From: Clostridium sp.
GTDB lineage: Bacteria; Bacillota; Clostridia; Clostridiales; Clostridiaceae
DNA: 64,000 bases
Assembly (NCBI GenBank): GCA_029851835.1
Contig: JARKVD010000031.1
Coordinates: forward strand, 85,268 to 149,267
Direction: 5' to 3'
A program made the translations under genes and the position numbers. Below are positions 1 to 8,547 of this stretch, one piece after another (the stretch's first letter is position 1; each line of letters opens with the position of its first letter). The notes under the pieces were generated by a model. It had not been told where the DNA came from. It saw only the letters and a program-made list of their open reading frames with translations, and searched no databases.

Positions 1-1072
1 CAAAAATAACTCTTACTATATCCTTATAATTTTCTAAGTCTCTAGTAACAAGGATAATATCTCTAAATCTATATTTATTTTCTCTCACAAGCTTTAAGAT
101 TTCTTTAGCAATATACTCAACCTCCCCATAAGGATTCTGAGCTTTAAATATTTTAATATCTTCTGTATTTCCCTTATATGCAGACTCCTTACTACTAAAA
201 TAGTTTCTTTCAAGGAATTGAAGTTCTTTACTATTTTTAAACCTATAGCCATAATCCAAATGAAGATTCCCCTTTGGATAGTGTCCATAATCTTGTGCTA
301 CTTTAGTGAGCTTTTGCTCTGTAACATATATAGGATAGAATGGATTTGTATCATCTTCATCTCCTTGCACTTCCCTTCCACTGTAAGGCAAAGTTATGTT
401 TATATTTGTACAAAGCTTTAATAGTCTACCAATAATGTCATACTGCTGTGGGGTGAAACCATTAAATTCATCAATCCATACCTCAGCCCCTTTAAGAAAT
501 TCACTTTCTTCAATTTTATCCTTTAAAATAGTTAAGTTGTCCTCTGAATCAAAATATCCTTCACTAATCTTTTCTTGAAATTTAGAATAAATTTTCTCAA
601 CATCTGTTAACTTATCCACTAATAATGAATTTTCATCCACATTTTCTTTTAAATCTAACAGTGTCTGTGGAAAAATATTATGTCTTTTGAATTCCGTTAA
701 TACTCCAACGATTTTCTCAACAAAACCATTTTGCTTTGTGGCTCTTTTAAATATAGTCAAGTCATCCTGAACCTCTTCAATAGACCTTCCTATAATAATT
801 GCCTTTCCCGTATCATCCATATATTTATGTGTTATTCCACCTACTTCATTAAACACAGTAAATGCCAATCTTTTAAAACTTAATAGATGTACATTATTTA
901 TACCTGTTGCACCAATTCTATCAATTAAGGCCTTTTCAGCCCTAAATGATAATTGCTCAGGAACAATCAAAATAAGTGGCTTATTATTTTCTTTAGACTT
1001 TTCATATATTTCTTCAACACAGGTGTAGCTTTTTCCCGTACCAGCTCTTCCATAAATAAATCTAATACCCAT
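1..1072 (-). CDS. addB: ATP-dependent nuclease subunit B (AddB), N-terminal part
   Basis: The open frame runs from an ATG at 1072 off the left edge, giving 357 codons of a protein normally near 1150 residues. AddB pairs with AddA to resect double-strand DNA ends for RecA recombination and recognises Chi. The N-terminus carries a P-loop, GRAGTGKS, at residues 8-15, and the next segment (LILIVPEQLSFRAEKAL) is typical of the AddB/RexB helicase-like fold. The C-terminal Fe-S nuclease domain lies outside the window. An AAGGTGAG ribosome site precedes the ATG. The frame is uninterrupted to base 1; several short ORFs on the other strand here are shadows. addA would be expected downstream, to the left. 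Confidence 0.88.
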   Translation of the reverse strand, partial: MGIRFIYGRAGTGKSYTCVEEIYEKSKENNKPLILIVPEQLSFRAEKALIDRIGATGINNVHLLSFKRLAFTVFNEVGGITHKYMDDTGKAIIIGRSIEEVQDDLTIFKRATKQNGFVEKIVGVLTEFKRHNIFPQTLLDLKENVDENSLLVDKLTDVEKIYSKFQEKISEGYFDSEDNLTILKDKIEESEFLKGAEVWIDEFNGFTPQQYDIIGRLLKLCTNINITLPYSGREVQGDEDDTNPFYPIYVTEQKLTKVAQDYGHYPKGNLHLDYGYRFKNSKELQFLERNYFSSKESAYKGNTEDIKIFKAQNPYGEVEYIAKEILKLVRENKYRFRDIILVTRDLENYKDIVRVIF

Positions 1073-1436
1073 TTATATTACTCACCTTCAATCTTTCATT
1101 TTTCACTTTTAATTTTTTATTTAATTATATATTACCATAGGTACAATGGATGTAATCACAACTTTTTATTTTATTAAAACCATTAATAAGTGAGAGCGTA
1201 AATCTTTGATTTAGTTTCTCGAATCTACTCTTCGAGCACACCTTCCCATAAATATGCAAATGAGTTTCCTTAGAATTCACATCTGAACATAATCTATCAA
1301 TACCAAGACGCCAACCTCTATATAATGTCATGAAACCATTTTCAATTGAGTGAATTTTTAGACATTGCAAAATATTCTAAAAAGGTTTAAACTAAATATG
1401 GGTAAATTAAACTTTAAATCATGGAGGATACGGGAT
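1073..1436. other. Intergenic region between addB and ctfA
   Basis: This divergent spacer holds the first IRF-1 repeat copy (1188-1270) and, further on, the likely ctfA promoter region (TATAAT-like at about 1320-1326). An 81-codon frame on the minus strand (1125-1370) spans the repeat, has no ribosome site and is not treated as a gene. Confidence 0.5.
1188..1270 (+). repeat. IRF-1 interspersed palindromic repeat, copy 1
   Basis: Contains the family core AAATCTTTGATTT, a CGAA..TACTC segment with GAGCAC, and the closing GAGTTTCC-type end. It lies upstream of ctfA. IRF-1 is my own label for a repeat seen at 12 loci in this window. Confidence 0.75.
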
Positions 1437-2090
1437 ATGAATAAACTTATTTCAATCGATGAAGCTGTTGCTAAAATCGAAGATGGTATGACCATAATGA
1501 TTGGTGGTTTCTTAGCTAATGGAACACCTGAAGCTTTAATTGATGCTTTAGTAAAAAAAGGTGTGAAGGACTTAACAATTATCGGTAATGATACTGGATT
1601 TGTAGATAAAGGTATTGGTAAGCTTATAGTTAATAAACAAGCAAAAAAAGTTATCGCTTCTCACATTGGCACAAACAAAGAAACAGGAAACCAAATGAAC
1701 TCTGGAGAAATGGAAGTAGAATTAGTTCCACAAGGAACTCTTGCTGAAAAAGTTAGATGTGGTGGTGCTGGTCTTGGGGGATTCTTGACTCCAACAGGTC
1801 TTGAAACAGTAGTTCAAGATGGAAAAGATATAATTACTATAGATGAACAAGACTACCTTTTAGAAAAACCTTTACATGCAGATGTAGCTCTTATCTTTGG
1901 CTCAAAAGTGGACAAGAAAGGTAATGTTTATTATCACCAATCAACAAGGAACTTTAACCCATTAATGGCTACAGCAGCTGATGTTGTTATAGTTGAAGCT
2001 GAAGAGCTAGTTGAAGTTGGAGAAATAGAAGCAAGCTGTGTTATGACTCCACACATATTTGTAAACTACATTGTAAAGGGGGACAACTAA
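1437..2090 (+). CDS. ctfA: 3-oxoacid/acetoacetate CoA-transferase, subunit A
   Basis: Alpha subunit (217 aa) of a family I CoA-transferase that moves CoA between acetoacetyl-CoA or butyryl-CoA and acetate or other short-chain acids. The CoA-transferase signature 1 (DG..IMIGGF..NGTP) is at residues 16-31. Length matches clostridial CtfA (about 218 aa). I start at 1437 because GGAGG lies 9 bases before that ATG; an upstream in-frame ATG at 1365 has no such site. ctfB follows after one base, so the two are cotranscribed. No acetoacetate decarboxylase or adhE is adjacent, so acetone formation cannot be inferred; acid CoA recycling or butyrate metabolism fits as well. Confidence 0.93.
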   Translation: MNKLISIDEAVAKIEDGMTIMIGGFLANGTPEALIDALVKKGVKDLTIIGNDTGFVDKGIGKLIVNKQAKKVIASHIGTNKETGNQMNSGEMEVELVPQGTLAEKVRCGGAGLGGFLTPTGLETVVQDGKDIITIDEQDYLLEKPLHADVALIFGSKVDKKGNVYYHQSTRNFNPLMATAADVVIVEAEELVEVGEIEASCVMTPHIFVNYIVKGDN

Positions 2091-2091
2091 C

Positions 2092-2751
2092 ATGGATAAG
2101 AACATGATAAGAGAAGTAATTGCAAAAAGAGTTGCTCAAGAATTACACGATGGAGACGTAGTTAACTTAGGTATTGGTTTACCAACAATGGTTGCTAACT
2201 ACCTTCCAGAAGGTATAGATATAACACTACAATCTGAAAACGGATTTATAGGAATTGGAGCCGCTCCTGATCCTGGAGAGGAAGATAAGAACTTAGTTAA
2301 CGCAGGTGGCCAGCATGTTACTGTTGTCCCTGGTGCTGCCTTCTTTGATTCTTCTATGTCCTTCACAATTATAAGGGGTGGACACGTTGACGCTACAGTT
2401 CTTGGAGCTCTACAAGTTGATCAAGAAGGAAATCTAGCTAACTGGATGATACCTGGTAAAATGGTACCTGGAATGGGTGGAGCAATGGACCTAGTTGTAG
2501 GAGCAAAAAAAGTTATAGTTGCTATGGAGCATACTCAAAAGGGTTCCCCAAAAATATTAAAGAAATGTACACTTCCTTTAACAGCTTCTCATCAAGTAAA
2601 CTTAATTATCACAGAATTAGCTGTTTTAGAAGTTACTGCTGAAGGCTTAGTTCTTAAAGAATTAGGACCTGAGGCAACTATAGAAGAAGTAAAAGCTGCA
2701 ACTGAAGCAGATATAATAGTACCAGAAAACGTTAAAAGAATGTCTCTATAA
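2092..2751 (+). CDS. ctfB: 3-oxoacid/acetoacetate CoA-transferase, subunit B
   Basis: Beta subunit (219 aa) of the same CoA-transferase, carrying the catalytic glutamate. Signature 2, LQSENG, is at residues 46-51, and Glu49 is the residue that forms the glutamyl-CoA thioester in this family. The glycine-rich [10 protein letters not shown] and GMGGAMDL segments are also typical. Its ATG begins one base after the ctfA stop, with GGGGGAC just before it as ribosome site. The exact acyl substrates cannot be read from sequence. Confidence 0.94.
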   Translation: MDKNMIREVIAKRVAQELHDGDVVNLGIGLPTMVANYLPEGIDITLQSENGFIGIGAAPDPGEEDKNLVNAGGQHVTVVPGAAFFDSSMSFTIIRGGHVDATVLGALQVDQEGNLANWMIPGKMVPGMGGAMDLVVGAKKVIVAMEHTQKGSPKILKKCTLPLTASHQVNLIITELAVLEVTAEGLVLKELGPEATIEEVKAATEADIIVPENVKRMSL

Positions 2752-2902
2752 GTGAACCTCCAAATTTTATATTTGGTTAAGGTGAACTTACTCCTTCGAA
2801 ATGAATATGAGAAGGAGTTTCATTAAATGATGATCTAAATCTTTGATTTAGTTACTTGAACTTACTATTTGAGCACTCCACCCAACGTACGTGATGTGGA
2901 GT
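2752..2902 (+). repeat. IRF-1 repeat, copy 2 (two units in tandem)
   Basis: Two units follow the ctfB stop directly. The first (about 2752-2826) has ACTCCTTC and GAAGGAGT arms and a diverged CCAAATTTTATATTTGG palindrome. The second (about 2833-2902) has AAATCTTTGATTT and ACTCCAC..GTGGAGT arms with different arm sequence, showing compensatory arm change. Confidence 0.75.
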
Positions 2903-2938
2903 TACCTTTAAATTAATTGCACCCATTTTTTTATAACT

Positions 2939-2987
2939 AAAGCCCCAAAGTCAAACAGCTTGCCATCTGTTTAACTTTTGGGACTTT
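2939..2987. terminator. Bidirectional terminator between ctfB and cca
   Basis: A roughly 20-bp near-perfect inverted repeat (AAAGCCCCAAAGTC / ACTTTTGGGACTTT) lies between two convergent genes and can serve both. Confidence 0.8.
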
Positions 2988-2993
2988 AACTTT

Positions 2994-4271
2994 CTAAATA
3001 CACTGAACCAGCTTTTTCCCTGCCTCTAACAATTTATCCCTATTATTCATTTCCGGATTCTCTATAACCATTTCAAGCAATGCATTTAATATCTCTCCAA
3101 TTATTTTTCCATTTTGAATGCCTAAGGAAATTAAATCTCGTCCATTAATTTTTAAATCCTTTATTTTATAGCACTCACCCTTTTCTTCAATAGAATTTAA
3201 GGTCTTTATATATATATCCTTATTGAAGTTTTTTTTCATTGCTTCTTTCATAAAAATTAGTTTTTTAAACATATCTATGCCTATTAAGTTTAAAATATTT
3301 TTTATCTCTCTTTTTTCGCATCTAATATCTACATAATAGTATCTACTTAAAATATCTACTTCCTTAATTGTATTATTATCATACTTTAAAGCTCTCAATA
3401 TTTGTTCTATAATGTAACTCTCTTCATCACTTTTTAAATTTTCCACAAGATCATAGACATCTAAAGCATAATTTAAAATAATACATAATCTTATGCTTAA
3501 GTCCTGTGGACTATTTCTTATGATTTGTCCACATCCTTCAGTAAAATTATTCATTTTATCCACTTTTAAATTACAATTGTGCATAAATTCAATTATTATT
3601 TTAAAAATACCCATTTCAAATAAAAGTTTAATCATATTTTCAGGATTTTCAGCCATAACTAGTTTATTTAATTCAACCGCTATTCTTTCTACTGAAATAT
3701 TACTTAATAATTCAACAGTATCTTCTATAGCTTCTAACGTACACTTCTCAATTGTATAATTTAATTGTGCCGCAAACCTGAGCGCTCTCATTATCCTTAG
3801 AGCATCCTCATTAAATCTTTTATAAGGATTTCCTACGCAACGAATTGTTTTTTCTTCAATGTCCTTCATTCCATTAAAGAAATCAACCAAACCACTTTCA
3901 TAATTATAAGCCATAGCATTTATTGTAAAATCTCGCCTTGAAAGATCTTCTTCAATTTTTGATGTAAATTTAACCTTTTCCGGTCTTCTATTATCCTTAT
4001 ACTCACCATCAATCCTATATGTAGTAATTTCAATACTTTCCCCTTGAAAAACAACTGCAACAGTACCATGTTCAATTCCAACATCCACTGTTTTATACTC
4101 TTTAAATACCATCTTTGTTTCATTAGGCAACGCTGAAGTACAAACATCCCAGTCGTTAGGAACTCTTCCAATAATACTGTCCCTTACACAACCTCCAACA
4201 ACGAAACTTTCAAATCCAGCACTATTTAATTTCTCTATACACTGCTCAACAATTTTAGGAATAATAACCAT
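2994..4271 (-). CDS. cca: CCA-adding tRNA nucleotidyltransferase
   Basis: Adds or repairs the 3' CCA end of tRNAs using CTP and ATP. The 425-residue protein has the class II nucleotidyltransferase pattern: VGGCVRD at residues 25-31, the metal-binding D40-W-D42, and RRDFTINAMAY at 112-122, which contributes to nucleotide selection. The helical neck/body follows, and the C-terminal third matches the tRNA-binding region. I see no HD phosphohydrolase motif, so this is the plain Gram-positive form. Poly(A) polymerase is the main alternative within the superfamily but is less likely in this lineage. Confidence 0.9.
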   Translation of the reverse strand: MVIIPKIVEQCIEKLNSAGFESFVVGGCVRDSIIGRVPNDWDVCTSALPNETKMVFKEYKTVDVGIEHGTVAVVFQGESIEITTYRIDGEYKDNRRPEKVKFTSKIEEDLSRRDFTINAMAYNYESGLVDFFNGMKDIEEKTIRCVGNPYKRFNEDALRIMRALRFAAQLNYTIEKCTLEAIEDTVELLSNISVERIAVELNKLVMAENPENMIKLLFEMGIFKIIIEFMHNCNLKVDKMNNFTEGCGQIIRNSPQDLSIRLCIILNYALDVYDLVENLKSDEESYIIEQILRALKYDNNTIKEVDILSRYYYVDIRCEKREIKNILNLIGIDMFKKLIFMKEAMKKNFNKDIYIKTLNSIEEKGECYKIKDLKINGRDLISLGIQNGKIIGEILNALLEMVIENPEMNNRDKLLEAGKKLVQCI

Positions 4272-4617
4272 AAACTAATCAATCCTCTTAAAAAATTTTT
4301 TTCATGTCACTATAAATTATAAACTATTGCACATCATATAAGTAACATTTCAAATCTATGATTTGATCAGCAGAACTTTCACTGTGTGCATCTTTGATTT
4401 ATTTAGTCGAACTCACTCAGTAAAGCACTCCTTCCAATAAATATACGGAGGAGTTTCATTAAATAATTATATTCTATTTCTCTATTTATTACTCTACTTA
4501 AAGAATAAAATAAACTTATTACTAAATTGTTACCTTTTCGTAATGAATCTAGTCCTAAAATCCCTTACAATAGTGTTAGTAATAAAAAATACGACAAAAA
4601 TAGCGAAGGTGATACAA
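4272..4617. other. Intergenic region upstream of the 4618 gene
   Basis: Holds an IRF-1 copy (4341-4466) and an AT-rich stretch likely to carry divergent promoters for cca and the 4618 gene pair. Nothing else stands out. Confidence 0.4.
4341..4466 (+). repeat. IRF-1 repeat, copy 3 (long form)
   Basis: Long form with two AT-rich palindromes (AAATCTATGATTTGAT and ATCTTTGATTTA), ACTCACTCAGTAAAGCACTCC, and a closing GGAGGAGTTTC. It is nearly collinear with the copy at 35070. Confidence 0.8.
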
Positions 4618-4887
4618 ATGTCAGAGAATTTCAAAAGACCAAGACGACACAAAACAACATTAAAATCAAACTTTATTTTCCCAATAGTATGCTTATTATT
4701 TTTGGGTGCTGCAATGTGGACTAACTCTATAGCTACAAATTACATATCAAAAATATCTGATTTAACAAACAAAATAAAATCAGCTACAAGTGAATCAACT
4801 GAAATAGAATCTAAAAATCAAAATATTAAGGATTCCATAGGTGAATTAGATACACTTATTGAAAAATTAAAAACTGAATTAAACTAA
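4618..4887 (+). CDS. Small membrane-anchored coiled-coil protein
   Basis: 89 residues. A basic N-terminus (RPRRHK) is followed by one hydrophobic segment at about residues 19-37, then an acidic and basic helix with heptad-like spacing to the end. The shape recalls FtsL/DivIC-type septal proteins, but no family motif is visible, so I leave it unnamed. I use the ATG at 4618, which has AAGGTGA upstream; an in-frame ATG at 4543 has no ribosome site. The next gene starts 14 bases on with the same orientation and also has a TM plus coiled coil, suggesting joint action at the cell envelope. Confidence 0.65.
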   Translation: MSENFKRPRRHKTTLKSNFIFPIVCLLFLGAAMWTNSIATNYISKISDLTNKIKSATSESTEIESKNQNIKDSIGELDTLIEKLKTELN

Positions 4888-4901
4888 GAAAGGAGATAAC
4901 C

Positions 4902-5813
4902 GTGGACATTAACTCATTTATGCAAACACCCTCAAGAAAAGGTATAAGAAAGAAAAAACTTACATTACAAAATATCATTACATTATCCATATTTTTAATA
5001 TGCTTGATTATTTTATGTATATGCTCTGGTAAAATGTTTATCAAAATGTATCAGCATAATAGATTAAAAGCTGAGTATAACTCTATTATAAATCAAAATA
5101 CTTTGCTTGCTGAAACAACAACAGAATTATCTAAAACCTATACTGACAAAAAATCTGAATATGATGAAGTTCAAAAGAAATATGATGAAGCTATGGCTAA
5201 CTCTCCTATTGCATACTTAACTTTTGATGATGGACCATCAGATAACACTTTAAAACTATTAGATATTTTAGATAAGTATAATATTAAAGCAACGTTCTTC
5301 GTGGTATATAAAGAAGGCTACGACAATGTTTATAAAGAAATAGTAAATCGTGGACATGTTCTTGCCAATCATACTTATAGCCATCAATATAATGATATTT
5401 ATGCATCACCCGAAGCATTCATTGATAATATTTTAAAACTTGATAAAAAACTTGAAGAGATAACTGGAGTACCACCTTCAAAAATACTAAGATTCCCAGG
5501 TGGATCAAATACAGGTTTTGTTACCCCAGAAAATTCTGCTAAAATCAAAGCTAAGCTTGAAGAGCTAGGTTACGTATATTTTGATTGGAATGTTGATTCA
5601 TTAGATGCTTCTGCTATGACTCAACCAAAGGATGTCGTTGTAAACGGAGTACTTAACGGGGCTGATTTAGTCAATACAGCTAACGTTCTAATGCATGATA
5701 CTAATGTAAAACATACCACCATTGAAGCTATCCCTCAAATCATTGAAGGGTTAAAAGACAGAGGGTATAGATTTAAGAGCTTAGATCACAAATCAGTTAA
5801 AATACAGTTTTAA
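4902..5813 (+). CDS. Membrane-anchored polysaccharide (peptidoglycan) deacetylase
   Basis: 303 residues: short cytoplasmic tail, TM at about 24-46, a coiled-coil spacer to about residue 100, then a NodB-type CE4 domain. All five CE4 motifs are present: TFDDG at 107-111, HTYSH at 157-161 (metal ligands), RFPGGS at 197-202, the WNVDS region near 229, and LMHD at 263-266. CE4 enzymes remove N-acetyl groups from GlcNAc or MurNAc, which alters lysozyme sensitivity or spore cortex. The start is GTG, with AAGGAG at the right spacing and the preceding gene 14 bases away. The actual glycan substrate cannot be told from the sequence. Confidence 0.9.
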   Translation: MDINSFMQTPSRKGIRKKKLTLQNIITLSIFLICLIILCICSGKMFIKMYQHNRLKAEYNSIINQNTLLAETTTELSKTYTDKKSEYDEVQKKYDEAMANSPIAYLTFDDGPSDNTLKLLDILDKYNIKATFFVVYKEGYDNVYKEIVNRGHVLANHTYSHQYNDIYASPEAFIDNILKLDKKLEEITGVPPSKILRFPGGSNTGFVTPENSAKIKAKLEELGYVYFDWNVDSLDASAMTQPKDVVVNGVLNGADLVNTANVLMHDTNVKHTTIEAIPQIIEGLKDRGYRFKSLDHKSVKIQF

Positions 5814-5818
5814 ATACT

Positions 5819-5848
5819 AAAAGTGGATTTATACAAATCCACTTTTTA
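5819..5848. terminator. Terminator after the deacetylase gene
   Basis: AAAGTGGATTT and AAATCCACTTT arms with an ATAC-type loop, ending in T5. Convergent genes flank it, so it may work both ways. Confidence 0.85.
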
Positions 5849-5861
5849 CTATATCATCCTA

Positions 5862-7160
5862 TTAATTAAATATATCCTTAACCCCAATGACTGCATCCAT
5901 GTAATTAACTTCACCAGAGGTGTATATATCACTTAAAGAGCTTACTGTTACCCCTCTTATAGGAAGATACATAAGTTCACCATCTTCTTCAACATGAACT
6001 CCGATAACATCGTGGATAACATAGACCTTATCTTTATATTTACCAATAACCATAGCCACATGTCCACTTAAATATATTAAAGCTCCCGGCTTTAAACTTT
6101 CAATAATCCTCAACTTTTCACTTCTTTGTGTGCTTTCGTCAAAATATATTACTTTTCCTACGGATTTCTTTAACTGCTCTCCTGTATTTCTTGGGAAATA
6201 AATCCCAAAAGCCCTAAATATGTCGACAATCATTGAAGAGCAGTCTCTTCCCTCAAACTCTCCTCCCCAGCCATATCTCTCACCTTGAAATTTAAAAGCT
6301 TGCCTTAAAAGATTTGACCTCTTGCATTTTAAATAACCTTCATGAACATCCTCATTATAAGGAATTAATATATGTGTCAGCTCTAGCTTTCCAAAACGGT
6401 CACGGGTAGGATATTTTACAATATAATTTCCTTCTGTATACATATCATAGATAGCATCATTTCTTTCCCAATCACGTTCTATTGGTAGCCTTATCCCCAT
6501 ATCAAGACTTTCTTCACTTAAAACTTCAACCAAAGGATTATATCCCAACATAATTTTCCTACCTGTTACAACTATAAAGTCCTTGCTTTTACTAAACTCT
6601 TCAACCTCTTCTTTACTTCCTATGGCTATATATTCGCTATGAAGCCAGCCACTACAATTAAAAGTCTTACAAAAGAACCATTTCCCATCTCTACTTGAAG
6701 AATATATCACACAAGGCTCTCCAACATAAACGGCACTTTCCATAAACCTATCTAGTTCATAATCTTTTGGTTCCTTAAACACCCTGTCACTAGTTGGAAA
6801 GGTTTTTAGCTTTCCTCTCTTAACCACAATACCATATTCAGGTTTTCCATTTCTTAATTCATTTAAATTCATATTATTTTCAAGTTTATCATAATACTCT
6901 TCAGATAGTTTAGTACCATTTTTATATCTATCACCTTCTGGTTTCTTGCTAACCAATCTTATTCTTTCTTCAATTGCTTCCCTAGTCAACTCCCCCTCTT
7001 CAGAAAATATATCGTTCAAGTACCCTTTCTCTATGTTTTCCTCATTGAGCTTTTTAATTTCCATTTCTGTAAGTAAAGTGCTTTTACTTCTTCTACAAAG
7101 CTTAATCCATAAATCACTGTGATACATTGAATCTACCACATTCTTATTTCTTATATCCAT
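5862..7160 (-). CDS. SH3-domain NlpC/P60 family peptidase
   Basis: 432 residues. The N-terminal third resembles the NlpC/P60 stabilising region, two SH3b-like stretches lie at about 110-260, and an NlpC/P60 domain follows from about 285. Catalytic Cys307 sits in RDCSS and His367 in GHVAM. Family members cleave gamma-D-Glu to diamino acid bonds of stem peptides. No signal peptide or TM is visible, so it may act in the cytoplasm on imported muropeptides, like B. subtilis YkfC, rather than on the wall; this location is inference. An AGGAGG site precedes the ATG. It is transcribed alone. Confidence 0.85.
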   Translation of the reverse strand: MDIRNKNVVDSMYHSDLWIKLCRRSKSTLLTEMEIKKLNEENIEKGYLNDIFSEEGELTREAIEERIRLVSKKPEGDRYKNGTKLSEEYYDKLENNMNLNELRNGKPEYGIVVKRGKLKTFPTSDRVFKEPKDYELDRFMESAVYVGEPCVIYSSSRDGKWFFCKTFNCSGWLHSEYIAIGSKEEVEEFSKSKDFIVVTGRKIMLGYNPLVEVLSEESLDMGIRLPIERDWERNDAIYDMYTEGNYIVKYPTRDRFGKLELTHILIPYNEDVHEGYLKCKRSNLLRQAFKFQGERYGWGGEFEGRDCSSMIVDIFRAFGIYFPRNTGEQLKKSVGKVIYFDESTQRSEKLRIIESLKPGALIYLSGHVAMVIGKYKDKVYVIHDVIGVHVEEDGELMYLPIRGVTVSSLSDIYTSGEVNYMDAVIGVKDIFN

Positions 7161-7237
7161 GGTTTTACCTCCTACTCATAAACACCCCTATGACCTCTCC
7201 TTATATTTATATTAGAATTATGTCCTCATATGTGTTC

Positions 7238-7276
7238 AAAAAAAGTATGAGGTCCTAATGGAGGAACCTCATACTT
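7238..7276 (-). terminator. Terminator of the MacAB-like operon
   Basis: An 11-bp perfect stem (AAGTATGAGGT / ACCTCATACTT) with a 12-nt loop, followed on the minus strand by T7. Confidence 0.9.
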
Positions 7277-7285
7277 AAACTTCAT

Positions 7286-8536
7286 TTACTCATATCTTAA
7301 TGCATCAATTGGTTTTAATTTTGCAGCTTTAACCGATGGTAATAATCCAAATATTATCCCTATTACCATGGAAAAAACTACTGAAATCATAATTGCTGGC
7401 AAACTAATTGCAACCGGTGCCTGTGACATCTTTGATACCACCTGTGCCAGTGCAATTCCAACAAGAACTCCAATGACTCCCCCTAGACTTGTTAAAACAG
7501 CAGCCTCTGTTAAAAACTGTGTTAAAATCTTGCTATTTGGAGCTCCAATAGCCTTTTTAAGTCCAATCTCCTTAGTTCTCTCGGTTACTGATACAAGCAT
7601 TATATTCATAACTCCAATACCACCAACTAAAAGAGAAATGCTTGCTATCCATATAAGTTGATTATTTGTTGCTGCACTAAGCTCTTGTAACTCCTTCGCT
7701 TGTTGCAGAATATTCTCTGCCTTATACTTTATATTATTTTGATTAGTTACATATTCATTTAAAGTATCAGCAACAGCTTTTCCAACAGTAGCCATGTCAT
7801 CAGTAGTCGTAGTCCTAACTACTACACTTTGTGGCTGATCATAGCCATATATTATTGGCCAAGTTGAATCTGGAATAAACACCATACCACTACTGTTTTG
7901 AGCATACATATAATAATCTTCCATGGAATTAATAACAGGCTCAAATTGATCTGAAAGTTCTGCAATCCCAACAACAGTATATGGCTCTCCTGAAATTTCT
8001 ATAGTTTCTCCAACAGGATTAACTCCAGCAAATAAGCTGTCCACAGAAGTTTGGTCTAGAACTGCAACTTTTCTAAACTTAGTAAAGTCTTCCGCAGCTA
8101 AGCCACGACCTTTTTTTATTCTATAACCACAAGTATTGAAATAGTTATTATCTACTCCCATTATCTGTCCTCCAGATAAACTTGTGTTTCCAAAGAATAT
8201 ATTATCATAGCTTCTTCTCATATTATACATTGAAGCTGCCTCAACATTTTCAAGATTTTTAATTGTATCAAATACCTCTTGAGAAATCATAGGAACACCA
8301 TCTGGTGCACCATTATACTCCATTTCATACTGCCAATCCTCTTGAAAAAGCTGTATGTCAACAGTATTACTTCCAGCTCCAATTAAGTTTCTTTTTATCT
8401 GTTCATTAGTCCCCTTAATAGTGGAGACGATTGTTATTATTGATGCAATTCCAATGATAATCCCAAGCATTGTAAGGAAAGACCTCATTTTATGAGACCA
8501 AATACCTTGGAATGATAATCTAATATTTTCTAACAT
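7286..8536 (-). CDS. MacB/FtsX-type ABC transporter permease
   Basis: 416 residues: an N-terminal TM (about 18-40), a large extracellular MacB-PCD domain, and a three-TM FtsX domain in the C-terminal 120 residues. The conserved cytoplasmic segment SVTERTKEIGLKKAIGA, which couples to the ATPase, is present. Such permeases drive mechanotransmission rather than classical substrate import. It is the last gene of a four-gene operon (adaptor, ATPase, adaptor, permease) and lies 11 bases after the second adaptor. Likely exports or pulls out a peptide, lipid or antibiotic; the substrate is unknown. Confidence 0.9.
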   Translation of the reverse strand: MLENIRLSFQGIWSHKMRSFLTMLGIIIGIASIITIVSTIKGTNEQIKRNLIGAGSNTVDIQLFQEDWQYEMEYNGAPDGVPMISQEVFDTIKNLENVEAASMYNMRRSYDNIFFGNTSLSGGQIMGVDNNYFNTCGYRIKKGRGLAAEDFTKFRKVAVLDQTSVDSLFAGVNPVGETIEISGEPYTVVGIAELSDQFEPVINSMEDYYMYAQNSSGMVFIPDSTWPIIYGYDQPQSVVVRTTTTDDMATVGKAVADTLNEYVTNQNNIKYKAENILQQAKELQELSAATNNQLIWIASISLLVGGIGVMNIMLVSVTERTKEIGLKKAIGAPNSKILTQFLTEAAVLTSLGGVIGVLVGIALAQVVSKMSQAPVAISLPAIMISVVFSMVIGIIFGLLPSVKAAKLKPIDALRYE

Positions 8537-8547
8537 TTCTTCCCCTC

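Noticed and set aside
1125..1370. 81-codon minus-strand ORF upstream of ctfA
   Set aside because: It spans an IRF-1 repeat, has no ribosome site and no recognisable product; it is an open frame produced by the repeat.
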